Positions 16,952 through 28,613 of a stretch of DNA of 37,679 nucleotides are shown here, piece after piece (the stretch's first letter is position 1; each line of letters starts with the position of its first letter). Location: NCBI GenBank assembly GCA_015680685.1, contig MNCI01008925.1, positions 445,944-483,622 of the forward strand. The letters are read 5' to 3'. This stretch comes from Gnetum montanum. Lineage: Eukaryota; Streptophyta; Gnetopsida; Gnetales; Gnetaceae. The notes below the pieces were generated by a model. That model saw only the letters and a list, made by a program, of their open reading frames with translations, had not been told where the DNA came from and ran no database searches. Position numbers and translations under genes: made by a program.

Positions 16952-19110
16952 ATGACTTCCCCAAAGCAATCCACCCGATCTCTTACAACCCCTTTAGGTA
17001 GGAATATGGTGCCTTTAAAGATCATTGTTAATTTGCATTAGAATCATGTGATAGAGGTTACTAATTTAGTTCATTTCTTACTAGAGGTTGATGAATATGA
17101 ATTCTTAAAGAGTTTGCACATTTCTCATTTATTAGTTTTTTTACCTTTTAAACAAAGTTTATATGAGAAACCTATACTTAGATGGTGTGATTCATATGAT
17201 TCTAAGTCAATGAAAATTCTAGACCAATTTTTGGGATGCTAAAATTACTAGTGAGATTATGAGGGATACCCTAGGTTTCCATCCTAGTGAGGACCCTCTT
17301 ACACCTAGTTGTAAGTCTCAGGAGTTTTATGATTTTCATGTAAATGGACTCCTTGAGTATGTTAATATGTCTAATATTCTTGCTAAGGGTTTTGAAAAAA
17401 AGAACTTTAATAATAGTGTGAAGTTCCAACTTTATTTATTTCTTAATAGTAAGGTGTTCTAGGAATCTCACACCTATCAACGTTTTGAAATTTATATTTT
17501 TCTATTACATGGTGTTAAAAATGGTAGGGTATACGATTGGTCATTTTGGTGTTTTATCCACTTTTTTATTGTTATGGAATCTTTAGTTAGTGTAGTAAAG
17601 GCACGTACAACTAAGTTCTCCATGTGGTATGTATCTATGTTCATGAACCTGATCTTAGGTTATGATAACAACAACAATTGTTCTCTCTTTTTGATCCTAA
17701 TTGATATCTCTTCTTCCTTCAGGATGAATAACTCTTGAGATCCCAACTTAAAAGTTGCAAAAGAGGTCATGAAGCAATTACATAGGCTTAATATCCTAAA
17801 GCTACAAATGAGGTATAGTATGTTCACAATTGGTTTTCTAAGTTTATTGGTTATTTATGATTATTACTTTTGTTATGTGATTGTAAGCTCTAGAGTATAG
17901 ACTAATGCTAAAATTGGTACTAAGGAGAAGATTCCTAGAAACAATAAATAAATTGAACCTACTTCCAAGGTACTTACCTTACTACTTTAATTTTTAAAAT
18001 TTTTTTAACTTTGCTTCTTTTGTTAACACTTTTCTCTTCTAGTTGATTAAAAACTATGCATTCGTGGTCAAGGCCATAATAGAGTTCAAAAGGAAAATGA
18101 ACTTTAGGTATATCTTATTAACTTATTGGTTTTGTTTACTTTCCTTTCTTATATACATATGACACCCTATGTCTTGGTAGGTATCGGTGGGTCAGATGAC
18201 ACCCTATACTTATTGGATTGATGTCCACCCCACATCCTATGCCTAGCCAAACCCCTAATCCATCACAAGGATCTTCTTAATTAGTATCCCATTGAACCAC
18301 TTTTATCAAAACTTCCACTTTTATGGGTACTTCCCATACTATAGTAGCAACTTCTTTTATATGTACCATGTCCATTACTATGTCATCCTTAATTATCAAT
18401 AAGGACTCCTCTTACTCTATTTCATAGTTCGTCAATGACATTGAAGAACAAGTTCTTCCATTTTATCATCTTATTGACAAAATCTCCAAGAAGACTTTAA
18501 GTTCCATTAAAAGGAATAGGTCCATCTACAGGAGTCTTATTCATGTAATTTTAAAAGTGATTTTAAATTGATGCAATTTATGGATACTTTGAATTTTATC
18601 CTATTCTAGAGGATTTACCTGAAGTGATCATGAATTTTAAATAGATTTTGGAAAAGTTAGAAAGGTTTTCTATCTAGTGCACCATTTGTTGAACAGTGAA
18701 AAACTACTCAAGATGAAGGAAAACCAATCTTCATGTGAGCAGTAAATGGTCTTTTTCCTCATCTTTTCATTCTATAACTCCCTTTTCTTTCCTTTTCTTA
18801 AATTTCATGTTTGGTTATATGTGTATAGAGGAAAGTAGAATAGTGAAAGGAGGATATTGCACAATGCAAAGCCTAGGTTAAGTTGTTAAACACAAAGATT
18901 TCAAAGGTTGCAAATGCTAAGGAGACTATAAAAAATGCTACAAGTTATATCCATCAACTTTGTAGATCATTGGTTTCATGTCAAAATCCACTATGAAAGA
19001 ATGATGCTACCAAGGAAGAATGAGGGGTCCAAGCAAAGATCTGATGTAGTCATTTGCGCTAAAATTGTAATTTCTTCCATATTTCATATTATTTGTTTCT
19101 TTCTCATTTC
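16952..19110 (+). pseudogene. Broken ORF of unknown (probably transposon-derived) protein
   Basis: Possible start ATG 16952 (MTSPKQSTRSLT). The same frame runs, with one stop at about 17039, to 17240. One extra T near 17229-17233 then shifts it into the frame of 17232-17462 (FWDAKITSEIMRDTLGFHPS) and on past a stop to about 17738. Recognisable elements are LYEKPILRWCDSYDSKSMKI and DTLGFHPSEDPL, which recall N-terminal domains of plant transposon-derived ORFs; this is memory, not a search. Coding-like traces continue at 18300-18560 and a Lys-rich segment with NATSYIHQLCRSLV-like sense at about 18880-18990. It is not closely similar to the extra ORFs of A and B, though both have an N-terminal globular part and a helical C-terminus. 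Confidence 0.45.
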
Positions 19111-19800
19111 TTATCCTTCCTAATTCCATTGTACCTTATTATTATTGTAATATTTCTTCTAAATGGTGTAATTAATTTTTTCAACCTTAATAAAACATGG
19201 ATTCTTGCATTTTAGTTAACTCCACTTCTAGTTCCTAGATTTTGGTTTACTCCAATATTGAATGTGAAATCTAGTTCTTAGATGTTAAGGATTAGTGGTG
19301 TTTCATTTTTGATAATACAAATAATACACTCATAAGAAAACAAGGGCACTTCAATTTGATAGAAAGAAAAAAATAAAATGTTGTTAATGATCAATGAAAT
19401 ATTAAATGAAGGCCCTAGGATTATCTTCCTATGATACTTAAGATCCTTAAAGGTGATCAAGCACTGCTACCATGGTTAGGCCATAAGACCAAAGGGGTGA
19501 TCAATCCCTTCTTATCCCACTTCATCCAACTCTCATTACTCATCATTGTTGGCTCTACAACTCCATCTTGGCATGACCTTAGAGTCTCTAGCCTTAAATG
19601 TCATAGATCAAACCCTCAAATGACACTATGAATGATTACAACTCCTCATAACAAGGCACTGCTTTATTTGAAGGCTAATTACATTGTTTACATATTCTGA
19701 TTAAACTCTAGTTTGTGATTAGGGATGGGACATTAAAATATTTACCTTTACACTTACAATTAGTAATGTAGACTCCCATATCCATTATAATTATACATAT
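19111..19800. other. No gene seen between the unknown ORF and element B
   Basis: AT-rich non-coding sequence. The short open frames at 19278-19460 and 19431-19631 have no recognisable content. CATAT directly precedes the LTR of B at 19801; because B has lost its other end, a target duplication cannot be tested. Confidence 0.4.
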
Positions 19801-20695
19801 TGATGAGCAGTGGAGTAGTCCAACACCCAACCATATGAGATACAAGTATTGACATGTAGCCCAGTTAAATTCTGTAGATAAGACAATGTAATTATGCTAG
19901 TAATTGGTTAGAGTTCATAATCATTATCTTCCCATGTGAACTAGTAAAATTAATGCATATGGTTTACCTCACGGTGAGGTATATGATATTGATGTTGTAT
20001 GGGCCATATTGCTCCTAGTAAATGTGAAGTAAATGAAAAGTGATTCTAAGTTTAAGTAATAGTAAACAAATCTAATTTAGCCTATGCGATGAGCAATTGG
20101 TCTTGAAATTTTGTTCAAACCTTGAACTTTGTGCAACCACTATTGGAATTACTAAGTACTTCACTACTGGGTGTACCAAGTGATAGTACTACTAGGTTAT
20201 CAAGTAGCTACACTTAAGTGATCGACATCAATCGTACTCGTATTCATTCTGCTTAACAATAGTAATGGTAAAGTGCATAAAAAGTAAATTAATAACTATG
20301 AAAGTAGTAAACATCAAACTAAATGAAAGTAGAAATAAATCTAAGTGTTACTGTAATGATGAAAAGTAATCTCGATTTTCTTTCTGGTCATGCAATGTGT
20401 TCAAGTACATCACACTCAAATAAAGACTCTGTTCAATCACTTAACATCACACTACAAGCACATACTGCTAAGTATTGAAAGCTAAAATCATGAAAACAAA
20501 CTGAAAGAGTTTTGCTACTATGTTATCAAATTTATTATGGATTTGTGCACCTAAGTGTTGCTTTTATAGGCTAGCACACACACCATGATATCGTTTATAC
20601 GATATCATATCATGAAATACGATATCGAATCTATGACATCGTAGATATGATATTGTAACTACAATAGCTTTATGATGAAATTTTTGACTTTATCA
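19801..20695 (-). repeat. 3' LTR of element B
   Basis: Sense start TGATAAAG at 20695 right after ATGGGGGTA; sense end CTGCTCATCA at 19801. Length 895. Its U5 end, GG(T/C)TGGGTG...ACTCC, aligns with the U5 ends of A, C and D. It contains a TATA box and a five-unit array at 20561-20660. Confidence 0.85.
20561..20660 (-). promoter_or_regulatory. LTR promoter of B: TATA box plus palindromic array
   Basis: TATA box CTATAAAAG at 20569-20561. Units with 13-14 base spacing lie between 20584 and 20660: ATGATATCGTTTAT, ACGATATCATATC, ACGATATCGAATCT, ATGACATCGTAGAT, ATGATATTGTAACT. The GATATC core is kept in most units while the flanking CpGs have decayed. Confidence 0.7.
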
Positions 20696-20735
20696 TACCC
20701 CCATGACTGATTGAAAGCTTGTCCTCGAGTTTTAA
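20696..20735 (-). other. Polypurine tract of element B
   Basis: Sense strand ends CTCGAGGACAAGCTTTCA then GTCATGGGGGTA, directly before the LTR start at 20695. It matches the block in front of the 3' LTRs of A and C. Confidence 0.8.
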
Positions 20736-20909
20736 AAAAATAAGAATAGAGTTACTTAAAAAATTAGGAGGTAGATTTACATGATGCTAACTACTCTATA
20801 CATGACTCTTGAGTGTTGCAGTGGTGTTTTACAAAAATGACAAAAACATGACATGATAAAATTTAACAAAAAACAAAATTTGGTGAAGCTTGATGTTGCC
20901 TTATGTTGT

Positions 20910-23562
20910 TCATGGTGGTGATGTCTCCTGCATCGGTTGCTTTCCCTTATCATTAGGCTTCTGAAATTGGTACCAGTTTAGGAGCACCTATAATTTCTCC
21001 TCTTCCATTCTTGGATCATGAACCATCCATGGTGATGAATCAACATTCAATGGAGTTAGAATGTCCCACAGACATGGTAGTTGTGGAAACATCTAATTTT
21101 CTTTAACATACCATGCCACAAACTATCTTCTTTTTTCTTCAATAGCTTTGGCCTTCTCTCTTAGTTCATGCTAATCTGTTAATCTTTTGGCCAAGTTCAC
21201 TGCTACATCTTTTTTCCCCTAGTAGCCAGCCTTAATTACTTCTAGCTCTGAGTTTGCTATTTGAAGTTTCTATAAAGCATCTTTGCAATCTGCAAACTCC
21301 TTCTTATACAAGGCATACATGTCTACTACTTGTTGTTCAAGCTCACTTTTGGGTCTAGTTGCTATCAACACGGCTAAGTTAGCATAATGGAGGTTTGCTA
21401 GTCTCATGTATTCTTTTAAGACCTCTATCTACAAGTCTTTATTTTTCACTTTTTCTTTATAAGTGTAGGTCATGCTATTCAATATGGATTTCCATTATAG
21501 ATTCTGTGCTGACATGAAATTAATTCTAGCCTTTACCCTCTAGATCTCTTTCTCATTGATTTGTTTATACATCCCCACCTAGTCACAGATGTGTTCCTTG
21601 AGTCGTTCATGCTTCTTTGCCTCATTTTTCCATGTGCTAATTTTCATGGCTAACTTTTGATCGATGGAATGGACCTCCTCCATAGAGAGGGTTTTATTTT
21701 CTCTTATGAGGTAGCTCATATCTTAGTTGATCCTCACCAACTCTTCCCTTAAATGGTGGATGCTCTCTTAGAAAATATTTTCTATTTTTCAGTAGTGGCC
21801 AACGACATGTTATTTATAGTGAGTTGTTTATTTTCCTCTTGTAAGGTAACAAGTGCTTTAGCATGGGCATATGTTTGGGCTTTGGCCACTGAAGCATCCC
21901 CTACTTCCTCTTCTTTATCATCCTCCATCTCTTTATTGTTCTTGAGGTAATTGATCTGCTTAGTTCTGAATTGTGCTAGCTATTCTGGTGTAATAAACTG
22001 AGTTGGATCTCTTCTTTTTGCTCTCAAGGCTACGAGCTCTTCTTGTAAGTGACAAAGCTCGTTCTTAGCATGCTTTGCCTTGGTTTCGACCATGATCAAT
22101 TTTCCTTTAGTAGCAATTAATTCAAATTATGTTGTAGTGACATTACTAGGAATGTCAAAGAGATTTATCATAACCTGTCATGCCTACAATAGTTTGTATA
22201 ACACATCTTTATGATTTGCAGGAGTCATAGAGGTACCAGCTAACATTTTAGCATCTTTAGTTCTAGAAAAATCATCTAGCAGCATAACAAGTACATTAAA
22301 GGATTTTTTAATGTGATCTATGATTACTTCTATGGCTCCCACTACATCATGGTGTTGCATGACCATAACTGTGGCTTCTTCTCCAAATTCAAACATCACT
22401 GGGAATGATATTTGTCTACTAGCATAATGTGCTAAGATCGTTAGCTTGACTGCATCATCAATTACTTTGAATAAATTAGCCTCTTCCCTACTTCCCCAAC
22501 TAATGGTTTCTGTAATTTGCTACAAATGACTCATTGAAGACCTATAATCTTGTAGTTGAAATGATGGAACTTGTTGTTATTACTTTTTGGTTTGGGTAGT
22601 CTCCTCAGTGCCTAGTTGTTCTTCTATTTGGTCTTTTTTGGGAGGCACTAGCTTGAGCATTTTGGCATAGGAAGCATTCTGTGCCTTCCTTAATGCATCA
22701 TTTGTATATCCTAGGATGTCATCTCATTTGCATAACTTCTGGATAAGGCAAGGAAATGGAAGTGTTAACTTCCCTACCTTCTTCTCCTCAAACCGCCTTT
22801 GTATTTTTGTGAACTAGGGGCGAGCAATGTTTACATTGAACTTTCCCATTAATATTGCACTACCTCTAGTTGCATATGTAGAGATTTGGTTTAATCTCTT
22901 GGTGGAAAACAGGTGATAAGTGCCAATTTTAAAATAGGCTTTTCTTTTACAATCAATTTGCTATATTCCTTATTGTCCTTGCCATATGCTTGCTACAACC
23001 ACAACTTTCTAGCATCTGTGTCAAATCTTATTAATATCTATACTACCTTTCCCCCTTCATTTGGCACATTCAATACCTCTATAATTGCCTTAACTAATTA
23101 AGACACTGAGATCCCTTTAATTTTTATAATAGCATCTGCTTCTCGATTCTACCAAAACTGGAGTGTTTCTCCTAAATACCACTTCCCATTTGTTATTAAA
23201 GTAGGTCCTAGAGGAGATGATAGAAGTTGGTCCTTAACACTTTTTGAAGCAAATTCCAAGAAAGGACAAAAGTTAAGTTCCACAATTACTATTAATATGA
23301 TGGATTTTTCTTGTATAGCCTAAAGGCATTTAGATGACAATGAGAGTTTCTATCCCTAGATGAGAACTTGTGGAATTTCTGCTTCTACTTGAGCAGATTT
23401 CTCTGTGGTACGAGTTTGTTGATGAATATTGAAGGATTGTGTTTCTCACTCTCCTTTTTCTACTTATGGATTTTGCTCGCTCACTTTTTCTCTTCCACTC
23501 CCTCATGGTCTTTTACTTGTCAGTCATGGAAGCTCTCCTTGTGCTTCTTTTTTTGGGACCAT
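20910..23562 (-). pseudogene. Extra ORF of element B (homologue of 7569-10373)
   Basis: Start ATG 23562-23560 after an acceptor-like TTGATTGTAG; end TGA at 20912-20910 after a Pro-containing tail (DKGKQPMQETSPP), similar to the end of A's ORF (DKGKAPMEEPPPP). The N-terminal domain carries AIQEKSIIL, VIVELNFCPFLEFASKSVKD and KWYLGETLQFW, matching AIHERST, VELKFESFVEFAPEAIRD and AWYLGEMYQF in A. The second half is coiled coil (ELCHLQEELVALRAK; KALVTLQEENKQLTINN), also matching A. Many stops and frameshifts. Homology over the full length, although the DNA has diverged widely, suggests that the protein was under selection in the family before these copies died. Confidence 0.7.
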
Positions 23563-24090
23563 CTACAATCAATTAAGGGTTTGAAATTACTAGAGTATTC
23601 TCATAAATGAGCAATAGGTTGGTACCTTACTCATATCCTTAGTTGTATCAAGTTCTTAGTTCATTATGATTGTAGAGTTTGAACATTTTTCAAGAACAAC
23701 CCCATTAGTGCTTTTCTATAGCATAAAATGAGTGGTGTGATTAATTAGAAGTCTTCTTAAAGTTGTTTTGGCCTTAACATGAGTGATTTACTTTAAAAAA
23801 TTCTTGATATGTCCCCTTAAACTTACCCTTATAATACCCTTTTGTTGTTAGCAATTTCAAAAAAACAATTGACTTAAATTTTCCTCACTAGCAACCCCCT
23901 ATGACTAAGATGAGCACTTCCAAATCATGTAGATTCAAAAATCACAAAAATTGGAGCAATAATGAGCAACTTATGGGTAGTAGAAGATGGGGTGTCAAAG
24001 CAGTTAGTTACAAAGAAAAATCAGCAATAACTCTCCTCTTATGAAAATCAAAAATGAAAATTTTTTCTAACTCCCCCATGCTATATATAA

Positions 24091-24145
24091 TATTTATAAG
24101 TGTGATATCATAGGTGCCTGTGATATTGTAACTATGATGTCACCT
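24091..24145 (-). promoter_or_regulatory. Internal promoter of element B
   Basis: Minus-strand TATA-like box CTTATAAATA at 24100-24091, preceded by units GTGATATCATAG (24102-24113), GTGATATTGTAACT and ATGATGTCACC (to about 24145). It sits about 530 bases upstream of the extra ORF start, as in A (about 480). The downstream CCCCC(A)TG block is also shared with A. Confidence 0.6.
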
Positions 24146-24462
24146 TAGAAAAAATCAAATTTTCTTAATTTTTTCAAAGAAAAATTGAGTCCCATTGGAT
24201 GGCTAAAAGATATGCATCATGTTGAAAGGGTCCTAAAATGGAGATGATGCTTCAGTTGTGAAGAATAAGCATTGAAAATCTATGATTAAGGAATCTCGAG
24301 CTATGAAAGTATATGAGGTGTTGATGGAATGAATGAGATAGACAATGGTGCTTTGTCATTAGAATAGATAGTGTGAATGATATGGAAAGTATTTATTGGC
24401 ATTTATCAGAATTGGAAGGCTCAAGATGATGTGGAATCGCTTGGTAGGTATAAGATCCAATA

Positions 24463-24519
24463 GTTATACAAGTGTGTCCTCCCCAAAGTAGGCTCCAACC
24501 CTTAATTCCCTTGTATAAC
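24463..24519 (-). other. Conserved hairpin in spacer, copy B
   Basis: Arms GTTATACAAG (24463-24472) and CTTGTATAAC (24510-24519) are perfectly complementary over 10 bp; the loop is 37 bases. The loop holds, in element sense, CCTACTTTGGGGAGGAC as in A and C. Compared with A, both arms have changed at the same paired positions, so pairing is kept. Confidence 0.65.
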
Positions 24520-25429
24520 CACACCTAAAAGTGTCCTTATGCACTTAAATAGTTAAATGTAGTGCATACCTGTTGAGAAAAACACACATATTAGTATCAC
24601 CAAAATAGAAAAATTACACTATGTCATTCAAAACCATAAGTTATGATTGAGTATACAATGATGTGGAATGGATTTTAGAAAGGATCATAGATTTTGGATG
24701 TGAGGTTACTTACCATAGACATAATGACTCCTTGTGTTTCATTAATGATTAAGGTAATCATTAGCCTTTATGTCTAGAATTTAAACCAAGTCTAGACCAC
24801 ATTCCAGTGACATCACATCATTTTATCTCTTGGAAATACAATCGTAAGATAATCAATGTTGCAAGGAGCATTATCACTTGGCATATTATCCAAGGGATGA
24901 GTTTTATTCATGGCACTTTATTTTTATTGTTGTTTCTAAGAAGCTAGCTACCTTCAAGCATGGGTAACATGTCATTCCAATGGAATGCCCAAAACTTAGT
25001 CTATGCTCTTTTCTTTTTATTTTCTGTCAACTATTTAAGGTAGCACTCATTTAACTCTTACTTCCATTTTTCATTAGATTTACAAGGATATAATACAACC
25101 TTAGCAATAGGATAAAACTCAAAAGGAATCCTCAAATTCCCTTGATGTCATACCCTTTTCATTCCCCCTTGGTTCTTCACTTTTCTATCTATGGATAATT
25201 ATCACAAGTTTATTCCTAGTTGGATGATGGAAAGAATATCATTATGGCCATGGTAAGAACCTATTATTATTAGAAGGAATGGATGGATGATGTGGTATCA
25301 CTTTATAAACAATCAATTCCTTATGATTTGATAACATAGTGAAATCTTCATATCATTGGGCTACATCTTGCCTTTATTTGTGAGATTTCTTATTAATAGT
25401 ATTGGGCTACATAATAGTGAAAATTATGT

Positions 25430-25640
25430 ACAAATGATTTGAAAACAAAGTATGAAAGAAATAAAAAAGATAGTAAAAATTTGTGAAAAAGTATAAAGAA
25501 TGAAAAATGTTAAAAGAATGAAAAATATGAAAGAATATGAAAATGTGAAGAAATGAAAAAGTATAAAAAAATAAGAAAATGTCAAAGAATATGAAGACTA
25601 AAAAGAATTCTAAAACAAAAAATGCAAGATCACTTATTAA
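25430..25640. repeat. Low-complexity AATG/GAAA-rich tract
   Basis: Degenerate repeats of the type GAAAAAT(A)TGAAAGAAT. The equivalent place in C (28614-28720, sense strand) is T- and TTTCTT-rich, and in A 12190-12300 is A-rich on the plus strand, so a pyrimidine-rich tract in element sense follows the gag/protease ORF in all three. Confidence 0.7.
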
Positions 25641-25751
25641 TTTTGAAATTAAAGTAAAGTATCTCCCCCATGATTGATCTCATCGACGAGTGTTTAGAAA
25701 ATGCTCTCTAAATCTCTTGGGTCATAACTATAGGCAGTTCACCTACCATCT

Positions 25752-27836
25752 TTATTGATTAACTATTCTATCATTATCCCATGTAATTTTGATGGTATTT
25801 GAGTTATGATCATTTAAGTTTCTATTTTCTTTTCCTTTTGGTATATAACTATGAGTTAATTGTTTTATTTTTGGGCTCTTAGTTGGAGTCATCTTCTTAG
25901 TTTGGAAATTAGTAAGTGGTTCAGATGTTTCCATGCATGTTTTAGATAGTTGTTGGTTCTTTGTTAGTAACCACATGGTGTCTTTTGGTTTGGTGGTCCC
26001 TACTCTTTTAGTTGCATACACTAATTGTTTACTATTATTATTGTGGACTGAAATGGTAATTGTGTTGACATTCTAAAGTGTCGGTCCATGATTGCACCCT
26101 TTGCATTTAGCAGTTATGCATGGAATTCATTACGTTTATATGGCACCATGTGCGTCTTCCTTGGAGATCTCAACATATAGATCCCTCATACTTATCTTAG
26201 CATTGATTGTGCTAAGCCATGTCCTCCCCATGATTATTGGAAATTCCTTATCAACATCTTTCACATCAAATACTAGAAACTTAGCTGGATAGGACCACCC
26301 ATTAACAATGGTCACTACATCATCTATCTACCCCAAAGAAGTGGTGACAAACTGATGTGCAAGCTCCAACCTGGTATTGCATTCTTTCAATGGTGGTAGG
26401 TTCCATGCTTGATATTTTTGTAGGAGATCAAATTCACCCCGAAACCTAAGTCTAATAGAGCTTTGCATGGTAAAATCTTAGCTATTTGTAGATAAATCAA
26501 AGGAATTCCTAGATCAATTCTCTTCTTAGGGAGTGGTCTTGTGTTAATCCAATCAATGATAATTTCAATGAGCATAACAACTTGTATGTTTGGGCTTGAT
26601 GATGATGGAAGCTTGTTAATAGTGAGAAGATATATTTTAAAAGAAGATGGTCTCGATGAAGCTCCAATTCTACCAACCTTTTTTGGACTTGTCCTAAATA
26701 AAGAATTTTTTTTTTATCCTTAGAATTACTGGTAAGATCCCCCACTTATATATTTACTATGTTTGTAGCTTTCCTCTACTACAGTTGTGATGGTAACTCT
26801 CCTTGCATCATGAGTGGTAGCATTGGTCACAAAGGATTTGGATTGGGATATGAAAAATTAGCTACTTGTGGATGCACATATGGATATTAATTAGTCCTTG
26901 GTAGTGTCGGTCAATGGTATTCTGGTGGATAATATTGTGGAGTCTAAATAGCTGCATTTGCTTGTGAGATTGGACGTTGGACATAGTATCTATAAGGATC
27001 AGGTTGTCGATATGAATACTATTGGTGCAATGGTGGCATGGCCCATGAATAAGGTTGTTTCCATTGTTAATAATATTTCTCCTATGACTATGACAAAGCT
27101 CCACTAGGATAATACATTGGTTGAAGGTTCTTGCGATAGTTACCTTAAGGATAAGGTAACTGTTTGGGCATTTTTCTTTTAACAAATTTAGGATTAAGTG
27201 CATATGCTCCCATTTCTTGCAGATGTGTCATAACATAGTACAAGATCTCTTAGGATGTTTGTACTAGCACATAGTACAACCTTCAGCTACTAAAGCAACT
27301 TTGCCTTTACATCTAATTCTCTTCTTTCTATTACATTTACTTTTTTCAAAGGCTTGCTCTATTATTTCATCCATAATTTTCAAAGCATTTGTAACTTTTC
27401 TCATCAACTAAATTCCACAACTTCCCTACCTAATTTATTATATCAATGATAGACTTTGAAAATGGTAGGGTCTCCTTTCTATTTATCTGATCCAAGGTTT
27501 CTTTCTCCTAGGTCTCACACACTCGTGCATCTATTTTTCTAATCAATGGATCTATGTTGTACTCTTTAGCTGACTCTCTTTTTCATAGCTCATCTTCCTC
27601 TTTTGTCACTTGCTCAATTAGTCTTTGAATGCAATGGATAGTCAGTTCTAATAATCTCCCTTGGGTGTAAACTCCAACAGTCTCTCTAGTTTTACTTCTC
27701 ATCCCATTCATGATGTGCCTAAGTTGTTCCTTTGATGAAAATTCATGGCCTAGGAATTTATGTAATAGTGAATAATATCTACCCATTATTTTCATCCCTA
27801 AATTTATTTCCATAAGTTTGACACTCCTGAATAAGT
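25752..27836 (-). pseudogene. gag C-terminal half and protease of element B
   Basis: Enters at the junction 27836 inside gag. GRYYSLLHKFLGHEFSSKE and HIMNGMRSKTRETVGVYTQG (about 27655-27780) match A's ERYYALLNNCPGHEFSEE and DGLHDETRETLGMYAQ. A Tyr/Pro-rich linker with YYVQRPIS follows (about 26940-27000). The protease follows with CKALLDLGFGVNLISYKNI near 26410-26475; the active-site LLDLGA(S) reads LLDLGF, with the Asp kept. FPIIMGRTWLSTINAKISMR near 26190-26245 corresponds to the P.(I/L)LGRPFL strand of Athila proteases. The reading ends at a stop at about 25752 after DNDRIVNQ, followed by non-coding DNA and not by RT. Confidence 0.75.
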
Positions 27837-27837
27837 A

Positions 27838-28613
27838 TGATATTTGCCATTAAATATTTCAAGCATGGTACTCTAGCTTTTGATGGATATTATGTTCAAC
27901 ACCCTATTTCACCATCTAGTTTTACTTCCTCTACTTTAGATCACTACTACCACTCTCCTGAATATCATTATCCCACAACATCTTATACAAAATCACCACC
28001 TCACACCTCTCACATTGCATCATATCCTCAATATTCTCATACTCACCTCCACCATATGTCACCTCCAATAACATAGGAAGGTTCAGCATCACAACATCAA
28101 TGAGAAAATGCCACTTGTGCTACGAACATACACGTAAATGATAATGCTAGTAGATCTCAACCAAAGTCTCGAAAATGTCCCTTTTGGAGAAAAGGCCATA
28201 AGCTAAAGTAAAACACTCATGTACCTACTACATCACCTGAACTAGCACAAGGCCAATCTAATGCAACAACCTTCCTCATAAAAATGATATCTCCTAATCA
28301 TATGCAAAAGCCAAAAACCATCACCACTCCAATACAAGACATAAAAAATAAACCTATCATTGTGGAGAGGCAGAAGAATCCATGCATTGCTAATAATGAT
28401 AAAGGATGCAATTGTGGGCCAGAAGTTCAAAATATTAACACAACCCCTATACCAGCCCACCATAAAGTTCAAGAGCAAGTGTGTGAGCAAAATATAGTCT
28501 ACATAGTAGCCACTAAACTAGAAGACATCCAGTGGCTTGAAAATGAGAATATAAAACTATATCAAAGATGCATAGACATAACTAATTTTCTTATTAGTTC
28601 TAGAATTCTCTAA
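27838..28613 (+). pseudogene. gag C-terminal fragment of element C
   Basis: Begins with GYYVQHPISPSSF and a Tyr/His/Ser/Pro-rich stretch with a stop at about 28074. A decayed zinc knuckle (KCPFWRKGHKLK, about 28165-28205) follows. Then the ORF jumps to a segment with GCNCGPEVQNIN and KLEDIQWLENENIKLYQ, ending at TAA/TAG near 28613. That last segment aligns with the region after the protease in B (GCNHGPTL...; about 25900-26090), so the protease has been cut out here. Confidence 0.65.

Larger units (their letters stand above)
19801..27836 (-). mobile_element. Element B: pol-less Athila-like element, 5' end missing
   Basis: Minus strand: 3' LTR 19801-20695, polypurine tract 20696-20735, extra ORF 20910-23562, leader, internal promoter 24091-24145, spacer with hairpin 24463-24519, and protease plus gag 25752-27836. 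The 5' LTR, primer site and gag N-terminus are absent: at 27836 the minus-strand gag stops and plus-strand gag of element C begins. Same architecture as A, but B keeps a protease, and its DNA is so diverged from A that only short blocks match. No RT or integrase motif between protease and internal promoter. Confidence 0.8.
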
